Assembly: GCF_024169925.1 (NCBI RefSeq)
Contig: NZ_JALJXF010000002.1
Location: forward strand, 124,001-188,000
Reading direction: 5' to 3'
Source: Methylorubrum extorquens
GTDB taxonomy: Bacteria > Pseudomonadota > Alphaproteobacteria > Rhizobiales > Beijerinckiaceae
Length of the DNA: 64,000 nt
Positions 25,385-33,702 of the stretch are shown piece after piece. Both the position numbers and the translations under genes were made by a program. Within the stretch, counting starts at the first letter, position 1; each line of letters begins with the position of its first letter. The notes beneath the pieces were generated by a model. It did no database searches. It saw only the letters and a program-made list of their open reading frames with translations, and was not told the origin of the DNA.

Positions 25385-25960
25385 ATGGCTCGCATCGGCT
25401 ACGCACGCGTCTCTACCCTCGATCAGGACCTCTCAATCCAGCTCGAAGCCCTCAAGGCCGCCGGCTGCGACCCGATCCGGGCGGAGAAGGCCTCCGGCAC
25501 ATCGACCACCGGCCGGACCGAGCTGTCCATCGTGCTGGACTTCATCGGCAAGGGCGACACCCTCGTCGTCACACGCATCGATCGCCTCGCCCGCTCCATC
25601 GGCGATCTGCAGGACATCGTGCGCTCCCTGAAGGCCAAAGGAGCTCGCCTGCAAGCGACCGAGCAGCCGATCGACACCGGCACGGCTGCCGGCAAGGCGT
25701 TCCTGGACATGCTCGGCGTGTTCGCCGAGTTCGAAACCAACCTACGCCGTGAGCGCCAGATGGAGGGGATCGCCAAGGCCAAGGCCGCCGGCATCTACAG
25801 GGGACGGCGCCCGTCGATCGACCCTGCCAAGGTGCGCGCCCTCAAGGCCGAGGGCGTGGGCCCGGCGGAGATCGCCCGCCGCCTCGGTATCGCCCGGGCC
25901 AGTGTCTACCGCGCACTAGGCACGAACAATCGAAACGATAAAATCGATGGAGGAGCATGA
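25385..25960 (+). CDS. Serine recombinase of the resolvase/invertase family
   Basis: A 191-residue resolvase. The nucleophilic serine is in IGYARVSTLDQDLSIQ (residue 10), followed by the conserved DRLARS and the E-helix FAEFETNLRRERQMEG. The C-terminal helix-turn-helix VGPAEIARRLGIARASVYR binds DNA. Length and motifs are complete. No Tn3 transposase is present nearby, so it may be left over from a transposon or be a plasmid-type multimer resolver. Confidence 0.93.
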   Translation: MARIGYARVSTLDQDLSIQLEALKAAGCDPIRAEKASGTSTTGRTELSIVLDFIGKGDTLVVTRIDRLARSIGDLQDIVRSLKAKGARLQATEQPIDTGTAAGKAFLDMLGVFAEFETNLRRERQMEGIAKAKAAGIYRGRRPSIDPAKVRALKAEGVGPAEIARRLGIARASVYRALGTNNRNDKIDGGA

Positions 25961-26062
25961 GAACGTGGCAGGCTACTCTCGTTGCGATGACGCAATAAAT
26001 TTATTTTTCAGTACCAGAGATCTGGCCATACTTCGCAATCTATTGTAAGGTATTATTTTATC

Positions 26063-26704
26063 GTGGACCGTAAGTTCTTGAAATTGCGTCATCCGCGCGC
26101 GTTAAGCCCATTTGATAAAAAATCGTCGCGTATCGAAAGGCTCGAGGTTGTTGAAGCTGTCATAAATGAAGACGTTGCTTCATCCCGCGGATCATTCGAA
26201 ATCCGGATGGAATACGTCTTCGGATGGCGCCTGTCGGACTACCGTCATCGGGGGTTCTCCTTCGGCGCATCATTCAGCCGCATCGCTGGTAGCGCGAAGA
26301 TCACGAACGGAGGGATCTTCGTTGATCCGGACGGCCTGAGAGGCTACGGCCTTGGTACTTATGCCATGGACCGTGTTGTGCAGTGGGTTCAGTCTCATGC
26401 ACCTGACTTGACGGTCGAAACGATCACGCTGGGCGGTGATAATTCGCCAGACAATGTCGAGCGAAGAAGGAAGTTCTACGAGAACTGTGGTGTGGTTTTT
26501 GAGAATAGTAAATCAATACCAATGAAAGTTTCGGAGTTGAAAAGGGTACATCCAGACAAGTTGCTTTCAGAGGTCGATATCCCGTCTTTATTGGAAAATA
26601 TGGTAGAAATAGATAAAAGTTTAAAATCTTTGAGTAATGTTGTCGATTTTCTAAAAGAGGAGGAGTTCGCCAGATATTCCAAAAAACGTTTCTGGTTTTT
26701 TTAA
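26063..26704 (+). CDS. GNAT-like acetyltransferase, AT-rich gene
   Basis: A 213-residue protein with a GTG start at 26063. The acetyl-CoA-binding motif appears as GLRGYGLGTYAMDRVVQWVQ (about residues 93-112) and motif B as RRRKFYENCGVVFEN (about 137-151). The C-terminal 60 residues are an extra charged, helical tail (SLLENMVEIDKSLKSLSNVV). Base composition is markedly AT-richer than the neighbours, a sign of transfer. The substrate is unknown; the tail and location do not match a GNAT toxin with a nearby antitoxin. Confidence 0.6.
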   Translation: MDRKFLKLRHPRALSPFDKKSSRIERLEVVEAVINEDVASSRGSFEIRMEYVFGWRLSDYRHRGFSFGASFSRIAGSAKITNGGIFVDPDGLRGYGLGTYAMDRVVQWVQSHAPDLTVETITLGGDNSPDNVERRRKFYENCGVVFENSKSIPMKVSELKRVHPDKLLSEVDIPSLLENMVEIDKSLKSLSNVVDFLKEEEFARYSKKRFWFF

Positions 26705-26738
26705 TATTTGGCGCCGCTGCTCGTTGAGCATTGGTTTA

Positions 26739-26815
26739 GGGCGCGTCCCTTCGGGACCGTACCCTACTCACTTCGCTCCCCGAACACCTGCGGGTTTCGG
26801 CCCTGCGGGTCACGA
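26739..26815. repeat. 77-bp repeat, copy 1
   Basis: Imperfect direct copy of 27866-27944. Shared parts include GGGCGCGTCCCTTCGGGACC, which can form a GTCCC-TTC-GGGAC hairpin, then CTTCGCTCCCCGAA and CCCTGCGGGT. The two copies flank the secreted-protein gene. Confidence 0.7.
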
Positions 26816-26828
26816 CCGCTGCAAAACG

Positions 26829-27845
26829 TCAGCACCGGACTCGTCCAGCGACGGCCCGACCTTCATCCTCGGACATCACACAAGAATGTCCCGGATCCCC
26901 ATCCGGCATTGGCACTCCCCGCCCCAAGACAAAATTGACCGAATGGGCCCCGTTAAGCCCGGCCGGGAACTTGGTCTTGCGCTGGATTAGGAAATTGTCT
27001 GGCTTGTTTGCGAACTCGGGTCGACCGCCATTGAAGATCATGCCGTTATCGCTGCCCGTCACCTTGAGGACACCCTCCTCGACGAGTTGCGCAAGGCCGG
27101 CTTCCTGTGGGAGCACATCATAGCGCTTCACAGGTAGTGGAGATACGACAGCTTCTGGGGCGATGGCGACGAGGCCGGCCGGATTGAAGCGCAGCATCTC
27201 TGCCCAAAGGTCCTTCGCCGGTCCGCTTTTGGGAAGTGAGACGGTGCCGGACACGGGGATCTGCTTGTTCGGTCGCCCCGATGGGACGGACATGCTCGCG
27301 ATGCCGTAGGAGGCAACGACCGCATCCGGTGCGCGACCAAGGGAGGCTTTGAGCGCCATGACCGCCTGCCCGCTCTCCGGCGAGGTTTGCTCGTAGAAGT
27401 AGGGAAAGCACCCGGCTTCCAGCACGAAATGCACACGCTCCGGCTTCACGCCGACAACGCCCACGCGCGGCCGCTTGCCGACCCCGACCTGCTGTGAGTT
27501 GGCCACGACGTCCGCGATGCGCTCGACAGCGCCCGTTATCAGCCAAATATTCGCACTGTAGCTTGTAAGCGCAAGGTAAAGAGGCTCGGACCCACTCTCG
27601 ATTTCTAGGTGGGAAACCGTGACTTCCTGGTCATCGCCGCCGATGCTTGCGGTTGAAAGTGCTTCACCCTCGTAAGTACCAACGGCAGCGAGTTTAACCC
27701 TCTCGGCCAGGGATGGGAACTTGCAGGCTGATTGAGCGCGCGTCCCGACTTCCGATAACGGAATTCGTGGTTCTTGAGCCAGAGAACCTGAAGCAATAGT
27801 CGAGGCCAAAACAAAAATTGCAAAAAGGGGGATTTCAGACTTCAT
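26829..27845 (-). CDS. Secreted protein of unknown function
   Basis: A 338-residue protein with a signal peptide (MKSEIPLFAIFVLASTIASG, cleavage probably after SLAQ). The mature part has alternating beta-rich segments (VTVSHLEIESGSEPLYLALT, VERIADVVANSQQVGVGKRP, GVVGVKPERVHFVLEAGCFP) and no motif I recognise. The ATG at 27845 is chosen over a GTG at 27857. The gene is bracketed by the 77-79 bp repeats, with copy 2 starting 20 bases upstream of its start and copy 1 ending just beyond its stop, so gene and repeats may have moved as a cassette. Confidence 0.7.
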   Translation of the reverse strand: MKSEIPLFAIFVLASTIASGSLAQEPRIPLSEVGTRAQSACKFPSLAERVKLAAVGTYEGEALSTASIGGDDQEVTVSHLEIESGSEPLYLALTSYSANIWLITGAVERIADVVANSQQVGVGKRPRVGVVGVKPERVHFVLEAGCFPYFYEQTSPESGQAVMALKASLGRAPDAVVASYGIASMSVPSGRPNKQIPVSGTVSLPKSGPAKDLWAEMLRFNPAGLVAIAPEAVVSPLPVKRYDVLPQEAGLAQLVEEGVLKVTGSDNGMIFNGGRPEFANKPDNFLIQRKTKFPAGLNGAHSVNFVLGRGVPMPDGDPGHSCVMSEDEGRAVAGRVRC

Positions 27846-27865
27846 TTCTTTTTGCACTCCTGGAT

Positions 27866-27944
27866 GGGCGCGTCCCTTCGGGACCGTGTCCTACTCGCTT
27901 CGCTCCCCGAATCCCGTACCGGGTTTCGTCCCTGCGGGTGACGA
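27866..27944. repeat. 79-bp repeat, copy 2
   Basis: Second copy of the repeat described at 26739-26815, in the same orientation, with about 85 per cent identity by eye. Confidence 0.7.
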
Positions 27945-28009
27945 TCACATCGCGCGGGCTCGCGTCGAGGAGCAGGCTCACCAGAACCGACCCAGCAGGT
28001 TGACCCCAG

Positions 28010-28447
28010 CTAGTGGCGCCTCGTTTCGGAGGTCGCCCCCTTCATCAGCGCCTCCATCTCCAGGCGAGCGGTCTCGTCAGGGGTGCGCTGCGGAGCCAGC
28101 GCCACGGGGGAGCCCTCGCCCAAGTGGGCCTCCAGCATCAGGCGGATCTTGGCGTGATCGGGGGAGAGGGGCCGGGCCGGCTCCTTGACCATATCGCGCA
28201 ATAGGGCCGCCTCGATGTCTACGGGGAGGCTCGGCAGATGTTGGCGTGCCACAGAGACGAGGAGGCCTGGACTGAGCTGTTCCGCATACTCAGTTCCAAA
28301 CCAGATCTGCGGCGACTCGCGCTCCTCCTCGTCCATCTCAGCAGTCTGCAGCGCCTCGCTCCAGACCTGGAGGTAAAAGGTGGAGAGCGGTGCATCCCAG
28401 CCGATCGCGAGCCTGACGCCTGGTTGCATGAACTCGTGACGGCTCAT
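28010..28447 (-). CDS. Conserved-type hypothetical protein
   Basis: A 145-residue cytoplasmic protein (MSRHEFMQPGVRLAIGWDAP ... LSTFYLQVWSEALQ ... DIEAALLRDMVKEPARPLSP). The high-GC, codon-biased sequence and clean composition support a real gene. It has no family motif I recognise. It stands alone, so context gives no role. Confidence 0.55.
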   Translation of the reverse strand: MSRHEFMQPGVRLAIGWDAPLSTFYLQVWSEALQTAEMDEEERESPQIWFGTEYAEQLSPGLLVSVARQHLPSLPVDIEAALLRDMVKEPARPLSPDHAKIRLMLEAHLGEGSPVALAPQRTPDETARLEMEALMKGATSETRRH

Positions 28448-28665
28448 CGCCAGCCTTTCGACTTATGCGCTTCATGTCTGCGGCTAAAATTTAATTGTGA
28501 TCCGTCGCACGCGCAACCACAGGTCAATGCGACGCCGCCCGCCAACAAGGTGGGAGCTCGAACATAATGATCACCGATGTGCCTTAGGCGGAACGTGTGA
28601 AAATACGATTTCGCCGAGTTTAGGATAGCGGCGCAGGGCCGTATTAACTGCCTCCCGCTATATGG

Positions 28666-28878
28666 ATGATCATGACGCGATTTGTCTTCGGCACCTCGGT
28701 TTGGCTTTGCGGTGTGAGCTTACTGTTTTACGTAGGCCTTGTGGTGATCAATCGCACTGGCGACGGTCGACGGTTCAACGGCATCGTCTTGGAAGGCAAC
28801 TGGCACCTGACGCTGCCGGGCCTCGCTCTGGTTGCTATCGGCCACCGCATCATCTCGCGTGCGCGGCTTAGAAGGTAA
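28666..28878 (+). CDS. Small membrane protein of unknown function
   Basis: A 70-residue protein with two hydrophobic segments, FGTSVWLCGVSLLFYVGLVV and LPGLALVAIGHRII, and a basic C terminus. The ATG at 28666 or 28672 could be the start. No family is recognised and no ribosome binding site is strong. Confidence 0.45.
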   Translation: MIMTRFVFGTSVWLCGVSLLFYVGLVVINRTGDGRRFNGIVLEGNWHLTLPGLALVAIGHRIISRARLRR

Positions 28879-28960
28879 CAAGTCCTGCCTCATCGTGTTA
28901 TGAATGGCTGCTTTCCACCCCGAGCGGCCCATCGCTCGGGCAAACTGACAGCGCTCGATC

Positions 28961-29860
28961 CTAGCTCACGAACTCGGTCTTCAACGACGAACTCGTCAAC
29001 GCCACCCGGTCCCGGCCGCCCTCCTTGGCGGCATAGAGCGCCACGTCCGCCCGCTTGAGCAACGTGCCGACGCTGTCGCCCTCCGGCCATTCGCTCAGCC
29101 CGATGCTGACCGTGAAGCGCAGCGGATTGCTCCGTTCCAGAAGCGCCGATCCGGCGCATTGCCTGCGGATGCGGTGAGCCACTACCCCCGCGCCGCCCAG
29201 GCTGTGCTCGGGCAACAGAAGCGCGAACTCCTCACCGCCCAGCCGGCCGGCGACCGCCCCGGTCTCCCGCAGGATCTGGGCGACATGCCGGATCACAAGA
29301 TCCCCCACATCGTGGCCATGGCGGTCGTTGATCTTCTTGAAATGGTCGATGTCGATCTGCATCACCGCCAGCGGCCGGCTCGCCGCCGCGTTCTCGACCG
29401 CTGCCCGAGCCTGACGCATCAGCGCCCCGCGGTTGAGGAGCTGCGTCAGGTGGTCGGTGTCGGCCTGCCGGATCAGCGCCTGCTGCAGCTTCAGCACCCG
29501 CTCGGCCGAGCGCAGGCGCCCGCGCAACTCCTGTGCCTCCGGCGGCTTCATCAGGAAGTCGTCCGCGCCGGCATCGAGCACCTCGTCCAGCGGCCGCCTT
29601 TCCCGTGCGGAGGACATCACCAGGATCGTCAGGGGGCGCCGATCGTCGGCCAGAGCCCGCAGCGACCAGCACAGCTCCAGCCCGTCGAGCGGTTGAACCT
29701 CAAGGCTGGTGAGCACGCAGGTCACCGACGGATCGGCAGCGACCTGCGCCAGCGCCGCGGCCGAGTCGGAGAACGCCACCACGGTATGTCCGGCCGCGAT
29801 GAGCATTCCCGAGATTGTCTTGCGGATCACGCCGCTGGGATCGACGAGGACGATGTGCAT
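28961..29860 (-). CDS. Receiver-like domain plus GGDEF diguanylate cyclase
   Basis: A 299-residue protein. Residues 1 to about 120 have a receiver fold, but the phospho-acceptor aspartate is replaced by serine (CVLTSLEVQPLDGL) and the acidic pair after strand 1 is reduced to one aspartate (IVLVDPSG); only the lysine of MKPP remains. Residues about 130-290 are a GGDEF domain with HLTQLLNRGAL, MQIDIDHFKKINDRHGHDVGD and the active-site RLGGEEFALLL. The RxxD inhibitory site is not intact (RETG). It should make cyclic di-GMP but not respond to phosphorylation in the normal way. It follows the HD-GYP gene by 21 bases. Confidence 0.88.
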   Translation of the reverse strand: MHIVLVDPSGVIRKTISGMLIAAGHTVVAFSDSAAALAQVAADPSVTCVLTSLEVQPLDGLELCWSLRALADDRRPLTILVMSSARERRPLDEVLDAGADDFLMKPPEAQELRGRLRSAERVLKLQQALIRQADTDHLTQLLNRGALMRQARAAVENAAASRPLAVMQIDIDHFKKINDRHGHDVGDLVIRHVAQILRETGAVAGRLGGEEFALLLPEHSLGGAGVVAHRIRRQCAGSALLERSNPLRFTVSIGLSEWPEGDSVGTLLKRADVALYAAKEGGRDRVALTSSSLKTEFVS

Positions 29861-29881
29861 GGTACGCCCATTAAACCGAGG

Positions 29882-30940
29882 TCAGGTGTCGAGGGGGAAG
29901 CTTGGGGTGAAAGCCGTCGCGATGGGATGAAAGGCCTTCACCAGCGCAGGATCGAGGCGGCCCATCCTCCCCTGGAGGATCGCGTAGGCGGCCTCGCTCG
30001 CCATCGGCGGCTTGTAGGACTGGCGCTAGATCAGGGCGCCGTAGATGTCGCACACCGTCACCACACGCACGAGATCGGGGATCGCCCTCCGCACGAGCCC
30101 GTCCGGGTAGCCGGAGCCGTCGAGCATCTCGTGATGCGAGCGCACCACGCCGAGGAACTCCGGCTCGAAGCCCTGGTTGGCCAGCATGGCCTCGCCCTGC
30201 GCCGGATGCAGGCGCATCACTGCCTTCTCCGCCGCATCGAGCTTGCCCGGCTTGTTGAGGATCGCGGCCGGGACGTGGATCTTGCCGACATCGTGCAGCA
30301 ACGCCGCCTTGGTCAGCCGATGGCGCTCGCAAGGTCCGAGGCCGAGGCCCGCCGCGAAGGCAGCGGCCAGCCCGGCCACCAGCAGGCAGTGCTGGTGCGT
30401 AGCATCGTCGAAGCGGCGCACCGTCCGGATCCAGTCGCGGATGCCGGTTTCTTGGACCGCCTGCGCGACGAGGTCGGTGCCGTTGTCGACCACGACCGGC
30501 GTCACCGGCCCGCCGGCCACGAAGACCGACCCGTAGAAGGCGCGCACCGCCTCAGCCCGTCGCCGGGCCTCGGCCGGCACGGTCTCCGCCCGATCCTCCG
30601 CCGCGCCCAGCGCGCGCCGGAGCCGGCCCAGGTCGAAGGGAGCCCTCACCGTCCGGCTCGCCCCGAGCGCCAGTGCCTGAAGGCGGGCTTGCGGCGTGTC
30701 CTGGCGCAGCAGCACGACCAGCGGAGTACCGCGGCGCGTCCGTGCCAGAAGCTGGCGCAGGCGCTCGACGTTGGCCGGCCCGAGATCGGCCACATCCGTG
30801 ACCAGCACCGCCGCGGCCTCGGCCGGATCCGCCTCGTCACGCAGGTCGTGGACCCGGTACGCCAAGCCGGGATCGAGACCGCCCACGAGATCCGCGCTCC
30901 GACCCGGATCGTCGGTGATCAGAAGCATCTGTCCCATCAT
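29882..30940 (-). pseudogene. HD-GYP domain protein cut short by a nonsense codon
   Basis: The reading frame runs 353 codons from ATG 30940 (or the adjacent ATG 30937) to a TGA at 29882, but a TAG at 30026-30028 stops it 48 codons early. A degenerate receiver-like region (residues 1-110) is followed by the HD-GYP domain: LLHDVGKIHVPAAILNKPG, LHPAQGEA and RSHHEMLDGSGYPDGL are intact, then VCDIYGALI meets the stop. Beyond it the frame continues RQSYKPPMASEAAYAILQGR, which is exactly the usual end of the family. The catalytic residues precede the stop, so the product could keep partial phosphodiesterase activity. Confidence 0.8.
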
Positions 30941-30960
30941 GGATCTCGCTCCCGGACGGC

Positions 30961-31495
30961 CTAAGGGAACATTGCGTCGATGGCATCCTGGGACACGCTG
31001 ACCGCACCGGGCAGCGCCGGACCGTTCAGGAGCGCGGACTTGCCGGTCCGCTCGCGGCGCGCCAGCGTCGGAGCCGCCGCGCTCGAACCGGACCACAGGC
31101 GCACCATCTCGACGATCCGCTCCTCGACGAACTCGATCGTCCTCACCACCTTCGCGATGGCGCTGGCCGGTGAGATCCTGGAAGTTGCAGGCCTCGAAGA
31201 TCGTCTGCACGTGATCCTGGATCGCCATCACGTCCGCCCGGGTCCCCTCGTCGCGGCTCCGCTTGGCGATCCCGCGGGTCGGGGCATCGACGGCTTCCGC
31301 GGTCGACAGGATGGTGTTGGTGGCCCGCTCGATCCCCTGAACCACTGCGTTCAACTCGTCGCAGGTGCGGCCGGTCTCCTGCTCATGCCGCAGCTCGGCG
31401 ATTTCCTGCCGCGTCCGCTCGATCGCCGTCGATATCGCGGCTAGATGACTTTGCAGGAGCGCGGAACTCCCATCGCTCGTAGAAGTATATGGCAT
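30961..31495 (-). pseudogene. CheZ-like phosphatase gene with a one-base frameshift
   Basis: From ATG 31495 the protein reads well for about 112 codons (SHLAAISTAIERTRQEIAEL, VMAIQDHVQTIFEACNFQDL) up to the CheZ catalytic motif QDLTGQR. At about 31158-31163 an extra C in CAGCGCCATC throws the frame; in the next frame the family sequence resumes (KVVRTIEFVEERIVEMVRLW) and ends at the stop 30961 after QDAIDAMFP. The whole is 535 bases, one more than a multiple of three. CheZ-like proteins dephosphorylate receiver domains. It is the first gene of a run with HD-GYP and GGDEF genes. Confidence 0.8.
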
Positions 31496-31729
31496 GCCAC
31501 AGCCCGCGCGTTCGACAATGCTGATATTTATATCTGCATAGGTTGACCGCGCGGACTTAACAAAATGCAATCGTAGTGGTCGGCGCGATCATGGAAATTC
31601 CAGCTTCGGCCAAGAGTGCGGATGAGATATTTCGATTTGTAAGGAATATCCTGGAGAGTCGTACGTCGTGATGGCCGTCCAGATGTATCGAGCCTGCGCA
31701 GTCGGAATGAGGCGGCGTCCAGTCCGGCT

Positions 31730-32176
31730 TCAGGCGAGGTCGAGAAACAGATCGAGCTGCTGGGCCCTGGCTAGGCGTCCCCGGCCCTTGCGAGGCGTCG
31801 GCGCGGGCGGCGCGAACACCGGCAGGGGCACCCCGGCCTTCCCGTGGAGGTACGCGCCGACGCAGGCCTTCTCGGCGGTCAGGAACACGACGCAGGTATG
31901 CGCCGCGGATTTCAGAATGCACCGCGTGAGCGGCGTCGTCTTCGGCAACTGCGCCAGCGCCTCCATGAGACACGGCAGGCCGGCCGAGAGGATGCCGAGG
32001 ATCGGATACTCGAAGGCCAGCCCGGCACAGGTCAGGCGCGCCGCGCCGGCCGTGGTCGACGGGAACGGGTTGAGGGCAAAGTCGGTCCCCTCGTCGCGCA
32101 GGAACGCGGCGAGCAGCGCACGGTCCTTCCCATCGATCAGCGCGGCCAGGCGTGACCTGTCGGATCCGACTGTCAT
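31730..32176 (-). CDS. Hypothetical protein
   Basis: A 148-residue protein from ATG 32176, which overlaps the stop of the upstream HNH gene as TGATG. Segments include RLAALIDGKDRALLAAFLRD, LAFEYPILGILSAGLPCLME and TCVVFLTAEKACVGAYLHGK, ending in a basic tail and ARAQQLDLFLDLA. I recognise no family. Overlap with the HNH gene suggests co-expression. Confidence 0.6.
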   Translation of the reverse strand: MTVGSDRSRLAALIDGKDRALLAAFLRDEGTDFALNPFPSTTAGAARLTCAGLAFEYPILGILSAGLPCLMEALAQLPKTTPLTRCILKSAAHTCVVFLTAEKACVGAYLHGKAGVPLPVFAPPAPTPRKGRGRLARAQQLDLFLDLA

Positions 32177-32598
32177 CAGAGCACCGGATACAGCCCGAGG
32201 AACAGGTCCCCCAGCGCCCGGCGGCGCAGGAAGGTCAGGCGTCGCCGCCGGATGTGCTCCGGCCGGTCGTGGTCCAGGTGGCAGCGCTGGCACCAGGCGG
32301 CGAGATCGGCGGGGCCGTTGCGGCTTGTGTCGTGCTCGCGGTGGCAGGCGGCGAGGATCGGCCGGGTCAGCCGGGCACTCGCGAGGTCTGGCATGCGCCG
32401 CAGAATGCGCCCCCGGCCCGAGCGCCAGACGCCGCCGTCGGCATCGTACCAGCTCCCGTCATCGACGCAGACGATGACCCGCCCATGCGGGCGTCCGCAG
32501 CGCTCGCAGAACCCGCCGGCCCGGCCGAAGCGGATCACCGCCGAGAGCTGCGGCCAGTCGATCGGGTAGAAGTGGCGGTGTTCGGGGCGGATCGGCAC
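32176..32598 (-). CDS. HNH-nuclease-like protein
   Basis: A 140-residue protein with a GTG start. Two cysteine pairs and an HNH-like core are visible: GFCERCGRPHGRVI, then ILAACHREHDTSRNGPADLA and WCQRCHLDHDRPEH. The CxxC ... C-H ... CxxCH arrangement fits the zinc-bound beta-beta-alpha metal nuclease fold. Overlaps the following small gene. A target is not evident; many such short HNH proteins sit on phages and islands. Confidence 0.72.
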   Translation of the reverse strand: MPIRPEHRHFYPIDWPQLSAVIRFGRAGGFCERCGRPHGRVIVCVDDGSWYDADGGVWRSGRGRILRRMPDLASARLTRPILAACHREHDTSRNGPADLAAWCQRCHLDHDRPEHIRRRRLTFLRRRALGDLFLGLYPVL

Positions 32599-32681
32599 GG
32601 TCCGGCCACGCTAGCACGGCAAGGAGTCCGAGGAATCCCCCCGGCGCCTCGTCGTCCCTCGGAATTCGGTCGCCCGGCTCC

Positions 32682-33143
32682 TCAGCGCCGGTCCGAGCGG
32701 CACCAGTGATCCGCCCGCTCCTCCCACGCCTTCCGGCCCGGCCGGTAGGCCACCGCCAGGCCCTCCCGCATCAGGATCGCGCCGACCTCTCCCGCCGGCA
32801 CCCGCAACGTCCCGAGCGTCCGGCCGTAGCGATCGGTCTCGCCGGCGCGCGCCAGCTCGACGGCCTGTCCACGGATCAGGCGGGCCAGGCGCTCCTTCGC
32901 CTTCAGGCCAGAGATCCGCTCGGCCTCGCAGCGCGGCCGGGACACCTCCGGCGTGTCGATCCCACTCAAACGGACCTTCTCGGCACAACCGCGCGCGGGC
33001 ATGGCGCAGGGGAGGGCGACGGTATCGCCGTCGAGGACGATCAGGCGGTCGCCATCGAACCGCTCGGCCGACGCCGGCCGGATCGCCAGCGTGCTCGCAC
33101 AGCCGACGGCCAGCCCCAGCACGGCCCACATCCGACGGCTCAT
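32682..33143 (-). CDS. Exported thermonuclease (SNase-like) family protein
   Basis: A 153-residue staphylococcal-nuclease-like protein with a signal peptide (MWAVLGLAVGCASTLAIRPA, cleavage near ASA-E). Catalytic positions are visible in LIVLDGDTVAL (metal aspartate), KVRLSGIDTPEV (arginine and aspartate), and ETDRYGRTLGTLRV (glutamate and arginine). The start at 33143 gives a normal signal peptide. It probably degrades nucleic acid in the periplasm or outside the cell. Confidence 0.85.
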   Translation of the reverse strand: MSRRMWAVLGLAVGCASTLAIRPASAERFDGDRLIVLDGDTVALPCAMPARGCAEKVRLSGIDTPEVSRPRCEAERISGLKAKERLARLIRGQAVELARAGETDRYGRTLGTLRVPAGEVGAILMREGLAVAYRPGRKAWEERADHWCRSDRR

Positions 33144-33188
33144 CGCAGCTCCCCTCACGCTCGCGGTGTTCGCGCCCGGCCTATCGCC

Positions 33189-33569
33189 TCAGCCCCCGTA
33201 AGCCCAGATCGGAATGCCGCGCGGCCGGCCGGGTGTGTCGCGATAGTAGGTCAAGTTGCCGAAGTTGATCCGGGTCGGGTCGATCCACTGCGCCGCGCGC
33301 CCACCCACCACCAGGGCACCACAATGGTCCGCCCGAATGATCCCGACCGTGGGATGGACCCCGAACAGGTCGAACTCGCTCCAGCCGAGATCCACCGCCT
33401 CCGCTCCGAAGCGCTCGAGGAAGTCGAGCATCGCCGCGTGGACCCTCTGCCACGTCTCGCCATGCAGGCCGGGGCAGGGGGACGTCGCCGGGTTCATGCG
33501 CTCGATGCGGTCGCGCCAGGAGTGAAAATTCGGTGCAGGGTCGGTAGCGACGGGGTGGGGAGCTGACAT
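33189..33569 (-). CDS. Hypothetical protein
   Basis: A 126-residue protein from ATG 33569 with AAGGGG upstream. The central part (LERFGAEAVDLGWSEFDLFG, VGIIRADHCGALVVGGRAAQ, IDPTRINFGNLTYYRDTPG) is well composed and looks like a real cytoplasmic protein. I do not recognise the family. Confidence 0.6.
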   Translation of the reverse strand: MSAPHPVATDPAPNFHSWRDRIERMNPATSPCPGLHGETWQRVHAAMLDFLERFGAEAVDLGWSEFDLFGVHPTVGIIRADHCGALVVGGRAAQWIDPTRINFGNLTYYRDTPGRPRGIPIWAYGG

Positions 33570-33702
33570 CCCGGCCCCTTACCTCAGGCCGGTCGCCCGG
33601 TCCTAACTAGGACCGGGCTCAAGAGTCGGAGGAGGCCAGGGGCTTCGCGATGGGATGATCGACCGGAGAGAGGCTCCGGCGCCCGTTGCGAAAGCTAAGC
33701 CG

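Noticed and set aside
26739..27944. Possible CRISPR or integron array from the repeated blocks
   Set aside because: Only two copies about 1.1 kb apart with a gene between them; no short regular spacers and no cas or integron integrase gene.
29159..30964. 600-codon plus-strand frame across the signalling genes
   Set aside because: Antisense to GGDEF and HD-GYP genes with clear domain motifs; its own translation has no recognisable domain.
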